A stretch of DNA of 64,000 nucleotides, taken from NCBI GenBank assembly GCA_964437595.1, contig CAYTHO010000015.1:16801-80800 (forward strand), given 5' to 3'. Each line of letters starts with the position of its first letter. Within the stretch, counting starts at the first letter, position 1. A program made the translations under genes and the position numbers. Under the pieces are notes generated by a model that saw only the letters and a program-made list of their open reading frames with translations, did no database searches and was not told where the DNA came from. Positions 55,779-63,972 of the stretch are shown here, one piece after another. This stretch comes from DSYU01 sp964437595. GTDB lineage: Bacteria; Chloroflexota; Anaerolineae; Anaerolineales; Anaerolineaceae.

Positions 55779-56561
55779 TTAGATCTTGATCTGGGCCACG
55801 GACGGGGAGATTTTGAAATCTCCCAGCGGGTAATACGGCACCATGTGTTCTTCAAGCCATTTGAGCGACTGGGCCGGGGTGAGTCCCCAGTTGGTGGGGC
55901 ATACAGATAGCAGTTCGACCATGGAAAAACCCATGCCGCGCACCTGGGTTTCAAAGGCCATACGGATGGCTTTCTTGGCCATGCGGATGTTTTTCGGATC
56001 GTGCAGGCTGCGGCGGGCGATATATCCCGCGCCATCCAGAGTTGCCAGCATTTCCGCGGCGCGGATGGGAAAGCCCATGGTTTCCACATCGCGGCCAGCG
56101 GGCGAGGAAGTGGTTTTTTGGCCCGGCAGCGTGGTGGGCGCCATCTGCCCGCCGGTCATGCCGTAGTTGGAGTTATTAATGAAGATCACGGTGATATTCT
56201 CACCCCGCGCGGCGGCGTGGACGATCTCGGCGGTACCAATCGAGATCATATCGCCGTCGCCCTGGTAGGTCAGCACCACCCGGTCAGGCAGCACGCGCTT
56301 GACGCCGGTGGCCATGGCCGGCGCCCGACCATGCGGCGCCTGGACGAAGTCGATGTTTAAATAGTTGTAGGAAAACACAGAGCAGCCCACCGAGGCTACC
56401 CCAACCGTCCGCTCGCGCAGGTGCATTTCATCGATCACCTCGGCCACCAGGCGGTGGGCTACGCCGTGGGTGCAGCCCGGGCAGTAATGGGTAACCGTAT
56501 CGACCAGCGCCTCGGGCCGGGTATAAACAAGCTGTTCCTGCAAAGGTTCGATCACAGCCAT
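55779..56561 (-). CDS. vorA: 2-oxoacid:ferredoxin oxidoreductase beta subunit (TPP binding)
   Basis: A 260-residue beta subunit. It has HYCPGCTHGVAHRLVAEV (the Cys pair near the N-terminus), GCSVFSYNYL, HGRAPAMATGVKRVLPDRVV, and the thiamine-diphosphate motif YQGDGDMISIG ending in FINNSNYGMTGGQMAPTT. Only two N-terminal Cys are close together, so the cluster is held mainly by the delta subunit. The specificity (valine-type, 2-oxoglutarate or pyruvate) cannot be fixed from sequence alone; VOR is suggested by the order of subunits. Confidence 0.88.
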   Translation of the reverse strand: MAVIEPLQEQLVYTRPEALVDTVTHYCPGCTHGVAHRLVAEVIDEMHLRERTVGVASVGCSVFSYNYLNIDFVQAPHGRAPAMATGVKRVLPDRVVLTYQGDGDMISIGTAEIVHAAARGENITVIFINNSNYGMTGGQMAPTTLPGQKTTSSPAGRDVETMGFPIRAAEMLATLDGAGYIARRSLHDPKNIRMAKKAIRMAFETQVRGMGFSMVELLSVCPTNWGLTPAQSLKWLEEHMVPYYPLGDFKISPSVAQIKI

Positions 56562-56570
56562 CGTCGGCTC

Positions 56571-57683
56571 CTAATTGACATTCGCCATAACTTTCAGCCA
56601 GCGGTCACGCGGGTGACCTTCGCGGGAGTAATTGCCCCGCGCCAGGCTGCGGATCTGCTCAAGCACTTCATCCGGGAAGGGTACAACCCCGCCCAGGCGG
56701 CCGTAAAATTCGACCGGGGCAGCGCCGGACACCGCCAGGCGGACATCCTCGAGCATCTGGCCTGCGCTCATTTCCACTACCAGCATAGCCTCCACCTGCT
56801 TGCTCAAGCGGGCGATCGCATCTCTTGGGAAGGGGTTGAGCGAAATGGGGCGCAGCAGCCCCACAGGGATGCCTTCAGCGCGCGCGGCGCGCACAGCGGA
56901 AAGCGCCACCCGGCCAGCAGAGCCAAAACCAACCACCAGGTAGCGCGCATCTTCGAGGAAGTATTCCTTGTAGCGCACCTCATTGGCCTCAACTTCCTGC
57001 CAGCGGCGCAGCAGGCGCAGGTTCGTAACCTCTTCATCCGGCGGGTTAAGGTAAATGGAGGTCAAGATGTTACGTGCGCGGCCCTTAGCGCCAAAGGCGG
57101 CCCATTCAGGGAAAGTGGTCTTGAGCGGGCGCATCTCAGGAAGCTCGGCAGGCTCCATCATCTGGCCAATGCTGCCATCCAGCAGGATGGTAACAATGGA
57201 ACGATATTTTTCGGCAAGGTCGAAAGCCAGAACGGTGAGATCGATGGATTCCTGAACGCTGGCAGGGGCCAGGGTCAGCATATTAAAATCGCCATGACCG
57301 CCGCCGTGAACAATCTGGTTATAGTCGGATTGAGCAGGGGCGATGTTCCCCAGTCCGGGGCCGCCGCGCATCACATCTACCAGCACCACGGGCAGTTCAG
57401 TGCCGGCAATATAAGAAATACCCTCCATCATCAGGCTGATGCCCGGGCTGGAGGAAGAGGTCATCACCCGAGCGCCGGTGCAGGCCGCGCCGTACACCAT
57501 ATTGATGGCAGCCAGCTCGCTTTCTGCCTGTACAAAGGCCCGCCCCAGTTCGGGCATGCGGCGCGACATCCATTCGAGCAGCTCGGTTTGGGGTGTTATG
57601 GGATATCCAAAATAGGCCTGCAGGCCGGCGCGGATCGCCGCCTCTGCAATAGCTTCGTTTCCTTTAATAAGCTCGCGAACCAT
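56571..57683 (-). CDS. vorB: 2-oxoacid:ferredoxin oxidoreductase alpha subunit
   Basis: 370 residues: LIKGNEAIAEAAIRAGLQAY, FGYPITPQTELLEWM, AESELAAINMVYGAACTGAR, MTSSSSPGISLMMEG and VVLVDVMRGGPGLGN are the classic alpha-subunit blocks. It forms the thiamine-diphosphate site together with the beta subunit. The ATG at 57683 has GGAAGG 9 nt upstream; the ATG at 57692 would sit on top of that site. It follows the delta gene by 14 bp. Confidence 0.9.
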   Translation of the reverse strand: MVRELIKGNEAIAEAAIRAGLQAYFGYPITPQTELLEWMSRRMPELGRAFVQAESELAAINMVYGAACTGARVMTSSSSPGISLMMEGISYIAGTELPVVLVDVMRGGPGLGNIAPAQSDYNQIVHGGGHGDFNMLTLAPASVQESIDLTVLAFDLAEKYRSIVTILLDGSIGQMMEPAELPEMRPLKTTFPEWAAFGAKGRARNILTSIYLNPPDEEVTNLRLLRRWQEVEANEVRYKEYFLEDARYLVVGFGSAGRVALSAVRAARAEGIPVGLLRPISLNPFPRDAIARLSKQVEAMLVVEMSAGQMLEDVRLAVSGAAPVEFYGRLGGVVPFPDEVLEQIRSLARGNYSREGHPRDRWLKVMANVN

Positions 57684-57697
57684 GCAATCCATCCTTC

Positions 57698-57949
57698 CTA
57701 GCCAACCGGCGTCTGCGCCGGTTCGCGGCGCGCGACTTCGCGGTAAACGATGATGGCGGCTTCAGGGCAAACGATAGAGCAAATGGCGCATCCCGTGCAG
57801 CCATCGCCAATTAACTCCGCCGGGTGGTATCCCTTGGCGGTCAGGCGTTCAGCTGACAGGCCCAAGACATTCTGGGGGCAAGCGCCAACGCACAATTCGC
57901 AGCCCTTGCAGTACGTTTCGCTTACAACGATTCGACCCTTGAGGGGCAT
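57698..57949 (-). CDS. vorD: 2-oxoacid:ferredoxin oxidoreductase delta subunit (2[4Fe-4S] ferredoxin-like)
   Basis: 83 residues with two 4Fe-4S motifs: CKGCELCVGACP and CTGCAICSIVCP. It feeds electrons from the alpha/beta site to external ferredoxin. It is the first gene of the unit; AGGAGG precedes its ATG. The gene order delta-alpha-beta-gamma matches vorDBAC. Confidence 0.9.
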   Translation of the reverse strand: MPLKGRIVVSETYCKGCELCVGACPQNVLGLSAERLTAKGYHPAELIGDGCTGCAICSIVCPEAAIIVYREVARREPAQTPVG

Positions 57950-58317
57950 CCCATCCTCCTGTTCAAATGTTAGAGAACAATTTTTTCAACAGGCTACCCG
58001 ACAAAAACGATGCCTGTTCTCGATATATATTCATTATCATGCCGTTGTCAGACAAAGAGGTAGTGTCAACCATCATTCTGCTTGCATACAAAAATCCTCA
58101 CTCTCTAATTTTATAATCTATACTAATTTTGTCGCAATATGACAGGTCACAGGTAGAATTGGTGACCTATATTACTTACGGATTCCGGCATTTCACAATA
58201 AACTCTTTAGATTGGAGTATCCAGAGTCTATCGAATGTATAGACCTTTTTTCTCAATCCTTCAGGAAGAGTCTCCGGGCTTTTTTTCTGAACCAATTTAT
58301 TTTATGGAGTGAGCCTC
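57950..58317. other. vorD-nifJ divergent intergenic region with hairpins
   Basis: 368 bp without a gene. It contains an inverted repeat AACAGGC / GCCTGTT (57988-57994, 58012-58018) in the vor leader, AGGTCAC / GTGACCT (58144-58150, 58162-58168), and a terminator-like hairpin GTCTAT / ATAGAC (58226-58231, 58239-58244) followed by T6. A second T7 run is at 58280-58286. Possible -10 boxes (TATAAT 58112-58117, TATACT 58119-58124) have no good -35. Confidence 0.6.
58226..58251 (+). terminator. Terminator-like hairpin upstream of nifJ
   Basis: A perfect 6-bp stem GTCTAT / ATAGAC with a 7-nt loop and T6 follow-up, 67 nt before the nifJ start. It points toward nifJ, so it may act as an attenuator. 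Confidence 0.55.
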
Positions 58318-61300
58318 ATGAAATCGCGTCAAATGGTAACAATTGATGCAAACGAAGCAGTAGCGTACGTGGCATACCGGCTGAACGAAGTAATCGCGAT
58401 TTACCCGATTACCCCCTCTTCCGGTATGGGCGAGTTTGCCGATGCCTGGGCTGCTGCAAAAATCCCCAACCTGTGGGGTACGGTACCCCTGGTAGCGGAA
58501 ATGCAGTCGGAAGGCGGCGCAGCGGGCGCAGTTCATGGCGCGCTGCAAGCGGGTTCGCTGACCACCAGCTTCACCGCCTCGCAGGGCCTGCTGCTGATGA
58601 TCCCCAATATGTACAAAATCGCCGGCGAGCTGACCCCCGCGGTGCTGCACGTCTCCGCGCGCAGCCTGGCCACTCATGCGCTCTCCATCTTTGGCGATCA
58701 CTCAGACGTGATGAGCGTGCGCGGTACCGGCTGGGCGCTGCTGGCGTCGCGCTCGGTTCAGGAAGCGCATGACATGGCGCTGATTTCCCAGGCCGCATCC
58801 CTGGAAACGCGCATCCCCTTCCTGCACTTCTTCGATGGCTTCCGCACCTCGCACGAGATCAACAAGATCGAGCAGCTGACCAACGATGACATGAAGGCCA
58901 TGATCAGTGAAGAACTGATCAGCCAGCACCGCGCCCGCGCGCTCACCCCTGAACGACCGATGCTGCGCGGCACGGCCCAGAACCCGGATGTCTTCTTCCA
59001 GGAACGCGAGACGGTTAACCCGTTCTATGCCAAGACCCCGGCTGCCGTTCAGGCGGCGATGGACAAGTTTGCCGGGCTGACTGGCCGCTCGTATCACCTG
59101 TTTGATTACACTGGTGCTCCGGATGCTGAGCGCGTGGTGATCGTGATGGGCTCGGGCGCGGAGACGATGGAAGAAACAGCCGCGTACCTGAACAAGCACG
59201 GCGAGAAGGTGGGCGTAGTCACCGTACACCTGTACCGCCCGTTCTCGGTAGAGCACCTGCTCAAGGCGCTGCCGGCCACCACCCAGGTAATTGCCGTTCT
59301 CGACCGCACCAAAGAACCCGGCGCGGCGGGCGAACCGCTCTACCAGGATGTGGTCACCGCGGTCAGCGAAGGCCTGGCCAACGGCAAGGCGCCGTTTAGA
59401 GCCGCTCCGAAGATGATCGGCGGGCGCTATGGTCTGTCTTCCAAGGAATTCACCCCGGCCATGGCCAAGGGCATCTTTGATGAGATGCGCAAGGCGGAAC
59501 CCAAGAAGCATTTCACCATCGGCATTAACGATGATGTTTCCTTCACCAGCCTGGATTACGATCCGAGCTTCGAGATCCTGGATCCTTCAACGGTCCAGTG
59601 CATCTTCTTCGGCCTGGGTTCAGATGGCACCGTGGGCGCCAATAAGAACTCGATCAAGATCATCGGCGAAGAAACCGAAAATTACGGGCAGGGTTACTTC
59701 TACTACGATTCAAAGAAATCGGGCACCATTACCCTTTCGCACCTGCGCTTCGGCCCCAAGCCCATCCGCGCCCCGTACCTGATCACCACCGCCGAATTTG
59801 TGGCCTGCCACCAGTTCTCCTTCCTCGAGCGCATTGATATGCTGCGCTACGCCAAGCCCGGCGGGGTGTTCCTGCTGAACAGCATTTACGGCCCCGACAA
59901 GGTGTGGGATGAACTACCGGTGGAAGTGCAGAAGGATATCATCGCCAAAAAGCTGCGCTTCTACGTGATCGATGCCTATGAAGTGGCCGAAAAGACCGGC
60001 ATGGGCAGCCGGGTCAACACCATCATGCAGACGTGCTTCTTCGCCATCAGCGGCGTGCTGCCACGCGAACAGGCGATCGAAGAGATCAAGAAGAGCATCA
60101 AGAAGACCTACGGCAAGCGCGGTGAGGCCGTGGTGCAGAAGAACTTCGCGGCTGTAGACCAGACCCTGGAGCACCTGCACGAGGTCATCGTTCCGGCGCA
60201 GGCCACCAGCATGCTTACCCGCCGCCCTGCGATCGACAGCTCAGCGCCGGAGTTTGTGCGCAACACGCTTGGCCCCATGACGATCTTCGAAGGCGATAAT
60301 GTTCCGGTAAGCGCAATGCCAATCGACGGCACCTTCCCGACCGGCACCGCCCAGTACGAGAAGCGCAACATTGCCCTGGAAATCCCGGTCTGGGACCCCA
60401 GCCTGTGCATCCAGTGCGGTAAATGCGCCATCGTCTGCCCGCACGCCGTGATCCGCACCAAGGTGTACGAACCCGCCCTGCTGGCGAATGCCCCGGCAAC
60501 TTTCAAATCGATGGAAGCCAAGTTCAAGGAACTGCCCGGGATGAAATACACCATCCAGGTGGCCCCGGAAGACTGCACGGGCTGCGCGCTGTGCATCGAA
60601 GCCTGCCCGGCCAAGGACAAGACCCAGGTTGGCCGCAAGGCGATCAACATGGCCCCGCAGCCGCCCCTGCGCGAGGCGGAACGCGAAAACTGGGAGTTCT
60701 TCCTGACCCTGCCGGATGGCGATCCCTGCGTCACCCCGCCGACCACCGTCAAGAACTCGCAGCTGCTCATGCCGCTGTTTGAGTTCTCTGGCGCCTGTGC
60801 CGGCTGCGGTGAGACCCCGTATGTGAAGCTGGTTTCGCAGTTGTTTGGCGACCGCACCATCATCGCCAACGCCACTGGCTGCACCTCGATCTACGGCGGC
60901 AACCTGCCGACCACACCGTGGACGAAGAATAAAGAAGGCCGCGGCCCGGCCTGGTCGAACTCGCTGTTCGAAGATAACGCGGAATTTGGCCTGGGCATGC
61001 GCCTGACCATCGACAAGCAGATGGAATTTGCCGGCGAGATGCTGAAGGCTCTGGAAAGCCAGATCGGTGAGAGCCTGGCGGCGGAAATCCTGAATGCCGA
61101 CCAGACGACCCCGGAAGGCATCAGCGCGCAGCGCCAGCGCATCGCAACGCTCAAGCAGCGCCTGGCCGGAATTGCCGATCCGAAGGCCAAGAAACTGGCC
61201 GAGGTAGCCGACTTCCTGGTCAAGAAGAGCGTTTGGATCATGGGCGGCGATGGCTGGGCGTACGATATTGGCTACGGCGGCCTGGATCACGTGCTGGCCT

Positions 61301-61899
61301 CGGGACGCAATGTGAACGTTCTGGTGCTGGACACTGAAGTGTACTCAAACACGGGCGGTCAATCCTCCAAGGCTACCCCGCGCGCGGCAGTGGCCAAGTT
61401 CGCGATGGGCGGTAAGGGCATGCCGAAGAAAGATCTGGGCATGATCGCCATGGCCTACGGGTACGTTTACGTCGCCCACATCGCAATGGGCGCCAATGAC
61501 CAGCAAACGCTGCGCGCGCTGCTAGAGGCGGACGCCTACGATGGCCCATCTCTGATTATCGCCTACAGCCACTGCATCGCCCACGGCATCGACATGCGCA
61601 AGGGCCTGGATCAGCAGCGCCTGGCTGTACAGTCGGGCATCTGGCCGCTGTACCGCTACAACCCGGCCCTGGTCGACGAAGGCAAGAACCCGCTGGTAAT
61701 CGACTCGAAAGATCCGTCGGTATCCGTTCAGGATTATGCCTACAACGAGACCCGCTACCGCATGCTGGTTCAGTCGGACGAAGCCCGCGCTGAAAAGCTG
61801 ATGGAACAGGCTAAGGATGATGTGGCCAAACGCTGGAACCTCTACAAGCAGATGGCAGCCATCCAATATAAGACCAACGGGGACGAGAAGACCGAGTAA
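58318..61899 (+). CDS. nifJ: Pyruvate:ferredoxin (flavodoxin) oxidoreductase, single chain
   Basis: 1193 residues. Domain I opens with VTIDANEAVAYVAYRLNEVI and AIYPITPSSGMGEFAD (pyrimidine side of the cofactor). The ferredoxin domain has CIQCGKCAIVCPHA (about 697) and CTGCALCIEACPAKDK. The C-terminal thiamine domain has GACAGCGETPYVKLVSQLFG, NATGCTSIYGG, GGDGWAYDIGYGGLDHVL and LDTEVYSNTGGQSSKATPRA. The enzyme converts pyruvate and CoA to acetyl-CoA, CO2 and reduced ferredoxin, a sign of anaerobic life. The ATG at 58318 has GGAG 8 nt upstream. A strong terminator follows the stop, so the next gene may have its own start. Confidence 0.97.
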   Translation: MKSRQMVTIDANEAVAYVAYRLNEVIAIYPITPSSGMGEFADAWAAAKIPNLWGTVPLVAEMQSEGGAAGAVHGALQAGSLTTSFTASQGLLLMIPNMYKIAGELTPAVLHVSARSLATHALSIFGDHSDVMSVRGTGWALLASRSVQEAHDMALISQAASLETRIPFLHFFDGFRTSHEINKIEQLTNDDMKAMISEELISQHRARALTPERPMLRGTAQNPDVFFQERETVNPFYAKTPAAVQAAMDKFAGLTGRSYHLFDYTGAPDAERVVIVMGSGAETMEETAAYLNKHGEKVGVVTVHLYRPFSVEHLLKALPATTQVIAVLDRTKEPGAAGEPLYQDVVTAVSEGLANGKAPFRAAPKMIGGRYGLSSKEFTPAMAKGIFDEMRKAEPKKHFTIGINDDVSFTSLDYDPSFEILDPSTVQCIFFGLGSDGTVGANKNSIKIIGEETENYGQGYFYYDSKKSGTITLSHLRFGPKPIRAPYLITTAEFVACHQFSFLERIDMLRYAKPGGVFLLNSIYGPDKVWDELPVEVQKDIIAKKLRFYVIDAYEVAEKTGMGSRVNTIMQTCFFAISGVLPREQAIEEIKKSIKKTYGKRGEAVVQKNFAAVDQTLEHLHEVIVPAQATSMLTRRPAIDSSAPEFVRNTLGPMTIFEGDNVPVSAMPIDGTFPTGTAQYEKRNIALEIPVWDPSLCIQCGKCAIVCPHAVIRTKVYEPALLANAPATFKSMEAKFKELPGMKYTIQVAPEDCTGCALCIEACPAKDKTQVGRKAINMAPQPPLREAERENWEFFLTLPDGDPCVTPPTTVKNSQLLMPLFEFSGACAGCGETPYVKLVSQLFGDRTIIANATGCTSIYGGNLPTTPWTKNKEGRGPAWSNSLFEDNAEFGLGMRLTIDKQMEFAGEMLKALESQIGESLAAEILNADQTTPEGISAQRQRIATLKQRLAGIADPKAKKLAEVADFLVKKSVWIMGGDGWAYDIGYGGLDHVLASGRNVNVLVLDTEVYSNTGGQSSKATPRAAVAKFAMGGKGMPKKDLGMIAMAYGYVYVAHIAMGANDQQTLRALLEADAYDGPSLIIAYSHCIAHGIDMRKGLDQQRLAVQSGIWPLYRYNPALVDEGKNPLVIDSKDPSVSVQDYAYNETRYRMLVQSDEARAEKLMEQAKDDVAKRWNLYKQMAAIQYKTNGDEKTE

Positions 61900-61932
61900 C
61901 ACCCACCGGGGTCAATAAATAATGGGTTTACT

Positions 61933-61984
61933 GGGGTGTGATGAAGCGGGGAAGAAATGCCCTCACGACATCACACCCCTTTTT
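61933..61984 (+). terminator. Intrinsic terminator of nifJ
   Basis: An 11-bp stem GGGGTGTGATG / CATCACACCCC (61933-61943 with 61969-61979) followed by TTTTT. Confidence 0.88.
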
Positions 61985-62097
61985 CACCCCCGTTTTGCTC
62001 CTAAATATGGTTGTACCATGGGTGGAAATCTGGGGAAAAGAACCTTACAATAGAATTGATCTTTGTTGAGACCTATTGAACACGCGGAGGGAGTGAT

Positions 62098-63105
62098 ATG
62101 GTTGACCTAAGCACTACGTACCTTGGCTTGCAGCTGAAAAACCCCCTGGTTGCCTCAGCTTCGCCCATTTCAAAGAAACTGGACGGCATCCGCAGCCTGG
62201 AAGACGCTGGCGCCAGCGCGGTGGTGATGTATTCCTTGTTCGAAGAACAAATTGTCCAGGAAAGCCTGGCCCTGGATTATTACTTGAGCCAGGGAACAGA
62301 TACCTATGCGGAAGCAATCACGTATTTCCCCGATCTGCAGCACTACAACATCGGGCCGGAAGCTTACCTGAACCTGATTCAGCAGGCTAAGCAGGCTGTG
62401 AATATCCCCATTATCGGCAGCCTGAATGGGGTCTCAACCGGTGGATGGGTCGATTATGCCAAGAAAATTGAACAGGCTGGGGCAGACGCCCTGGAGTTGA
62501 ACGTTTACTATATCCCCACCGACCTGAGCCTCTCCAGCCAGGAATTAGAGCAAACCTACGTTGACCTGGTAAAGGATGTTCGCGCCCAAATCCACATTCC
62601 GCTGGCAGTAAAACTCAGCCCGTTCTTTACCGCGCTGCCTAACCTGTGCAGCCGGCTGGTGCAGGCTGGAGCCGGCGGGCTGGTGATGTTCAACCGCTTC
62701 ATGCAGCCCGACCTGGATATTGAGACATTGGAAGTTACCCCCAACCTGGTACTGAGCAGTTCCAGCGAGCTGCGCCTGCCGCTGCGCTGGATTGCCATTC
62801 TGTACGGGCGAATCCAGGCCGACATGGCGCTGACCTCCGGCGTGCACACCGCACAGGATGTTCTCAAGGCGGCGATGGCAGGGGCCAGCGTTTCGATGAT
62901 GACCTCAGCGCTGCTGCAAAGCGGGGTCAAGCACATTGGCGAGGTGCTGGGAGATATCCATACATGGATGGAAAAATTCGAATACCAATCGATCCAGCAG
63001 ATGAAAGGCAGCATGAGCCAGCGCGCGGTAGCCGAGCCGGCCGCCTTTGAGCGCGCCAACTATATGAAGGCGCTCACCAGCTTTGATAACCGCGTGCGCT
63101 ACTAA
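62098..63105 (+). CDS. Dihydroorotate dehydrogenase-like flavoprotein
   Basis: 335 residues with a TIM-barrel pattern: LGLQLKNPLVASASPISKKL (phosphate-binding N-terminus), IIGSLNGVSTGGWVDYAKKI, ADALELNVYYIP, PLAVKLSPFF, and ALTSGVHTAQDVLKAAMAGA (flavin-phosphate site). It lacks the usual catalytic Cys or Ser loop of true pyrimidine enzymes, so this family is of uncertain function. Members are often found next to pyruvate:ferredoxin oxidoreductase genes, as here. The ATG has GGAGG 9 nt upstream. Confidence 0.85.
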   Translation: MVDLSTTYLGLQLKNPLVASASPISKKLDGIRSLEDAGASAVVMYSLFEEQIVQESLALDYYLSQGTDTYAEAITYFPDLQHYNIGPEAYLNLIQQAKQAVNIPIIGSLNGVSTGGWVDYAKKIEQAGADALELNVYYIPTDLSLSSQELEQTYVDLVKDVRAQIHIPLAVKLSPFFTALPNLCSRLVQAGAGGLVMFNRFMQPDLDIETLEVTPNLVLSSSSELRLPLRWIAILYGRIQADMALTSGVHTAQDVLKAAMAGASVSMMTSALLQSGVKHIGEVLGDIHTWMEKFEYQSIQQMKGSMSQRAVAEPAAFERANYMKALTSFDNRVRY

Positions 63106-63142
63106 ATCATCGACGCGATCGCAAATCTGCCTTAATCAAAAT

Positions 63143-63179
63143 AGATCGGACCATAATAAATACGGTCCGATCTGTTTTT
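63143..63179 (+). terminator. Terminator of the DHOD-like gene
   Basis: A perfect 10-bp stem AGATCGGACC / GGTCCGATCT (63143-63152 with 63164-63173) followed by GTTTTT. It lies 28 bp before the converging infA stop. Confidence 0.88.
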
Positions 63180-63206
63180 GTCATAGACAAGATAAAGCCG
63201 GCGTGC

Positions 63207-63461
63207 CTATTCTTCCACTTCGAGGGGAGCTTCGTGAGCTTTCTTCTGGCGGTAAACAATGCGCCCGCGGGTTAGATCGTAAGGGGACATTTCGACCCGC
63301 ACGTGATCTCCAAGCAAGATGCGAATATAGTATTTGCGCATCCGGCCAGAGAGATAGGCAAGAACCTCGTGGCCGTTTTCCAGCCGGACCCGGAACTGGG
63401 TTCCCGGCAGGGCTTCCACAATGGTCCCTTCTACCTGAATTTTATCCTCTTCTTTCGCCAT
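63207..63461 (-). CDS. infA: Translation initiation factor IF-1
   Basis: 84 residues, the usual IF-1 OB fold with a slightly longer tail: KIQVEGTIVEALPGTQFRVR, LENGHEVLAYLSGRMRKYYI and GDHVRVEMSPYDLTRGRIVY. IF-1 blocks the ribosomal A site during initiation. AAGGAGG lies 5 nt before the ATG. It is the second gene after rpsU, with a gap of about 55 bp. Confidence 0.96.
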   Translation of the reverse strand: MAKEEDKIQVEGTIVEALPGTQFRVRLENGHEVLAYLSGRMRKYYIRILLGDHVRVEMSPYDLTRGRIVYRQKKAHEAPLEVEE

Positions 63462-63516
63462 TTAACCTCCTTAGATCGCCCAAACGAATCGGGAAAAGGC
63501 TCGCGCACCCGGCGGT

Positions 63517-63717
63517 TTACTCAACGGTTTTGCTGTACTGCCGTCGCTTCATCCGGCGGATCGCCTTTTTCTTCTCTACCCGGCGAAGCTCGCTCTTGCT
63601 GATGAACCAGCGTTTGCGACGAACCGTACTGAGCACACCACTCTTGACCACCTTCTTGCGGAAGCGCTTGAGCAGTTGATCCTGCGATTCATTCGGTCGT
63701 ATAACTACCAGCGTCAC
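63517..63717 (-). CDS. rpsU: 30S ribosomal protein S21
   Basis: 66 residues from a GTG start: VVIRPNESQDQLLKRFRKKV, KSGVLSTVRRKRWFISKSEL, and a basic helical tail (RRVEKKKAIRRMKRRQYSKT). The GTG at 63717 has GGAGG 8 nt upstream; a GTG 9 bp earlier lies too close to that site. A promoter at 63900-63928 and a terminator-like hairpin at 63759-63792 lie upstream, so expression may depend on read-through. Confidence 0.9.
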   Translation of the reverse strand: MTLVVIRPNESQDQLLKRFRKKVVKSGVLSTVRRKRWFISKSELRRVEKKKAIRRMKRRQYSKTVE

Positions 63718-63758
63718 GTATCTCACCTCCCCTCTGTGTAGGAGATTGGATTTTGCAC

Positions 63759-63792
63759 AAAAAAATCGGCTGATGCTTCTGGCTGCAGCCGA
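63759..63792 (-). terminator. Terminator-like hairpin in the rpsU leader
   Basis: On the minus strand, TCGGCTG / CAGCCGA (63786-63792 with 63766-63772) form a perfect 7-bp stem followed by seven T (63759-63765). It is about 130 nt after the promoter and 42 nt before the rpsU start. Confidence 0.75.
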
Positions 63793-63899
63793 GTAACTTC
63801 ATAAACAGGGGGTGTCTGACCTATACATGGCAAAACCGCCAAACTATCGATAGAATCCTCCTGGAAGACTTCGGCCTGGTGCAAAGTACCAGCGACAAA

Positions 63900-63928
63900 A
63901 TTATACCTTAAGAAGGGGTTTTCGTCAA
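63900..63928 (-). promoter_or_regulatory. Promoter of the rpsU-infA leader
   Basis: On the minus strand, TTGACG (63923-63928), 17 bp, and a perfect TATAAT (63900-63905), giving a leader of about 175 nt. It lies between the 5S rRNA end and rpsU. Confidence 0.8.
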
Positions 63929-63972
63929 CTTACGGGGGGATAAAATTGGTAATTAAAACGAAGAAGTCTTTT

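Noticed and set aside
56421..57701. Long open frame opposite vorB/vorA
   Set aside because: It spans two real genes on the other strand and has no recognisable domain; it is a codon-bias shadow.
60241..61290. Long open frame opposite nifJ
   Set aside because: The sense strand encodes conserved thiamine and iron-sulfur motifs throughout.
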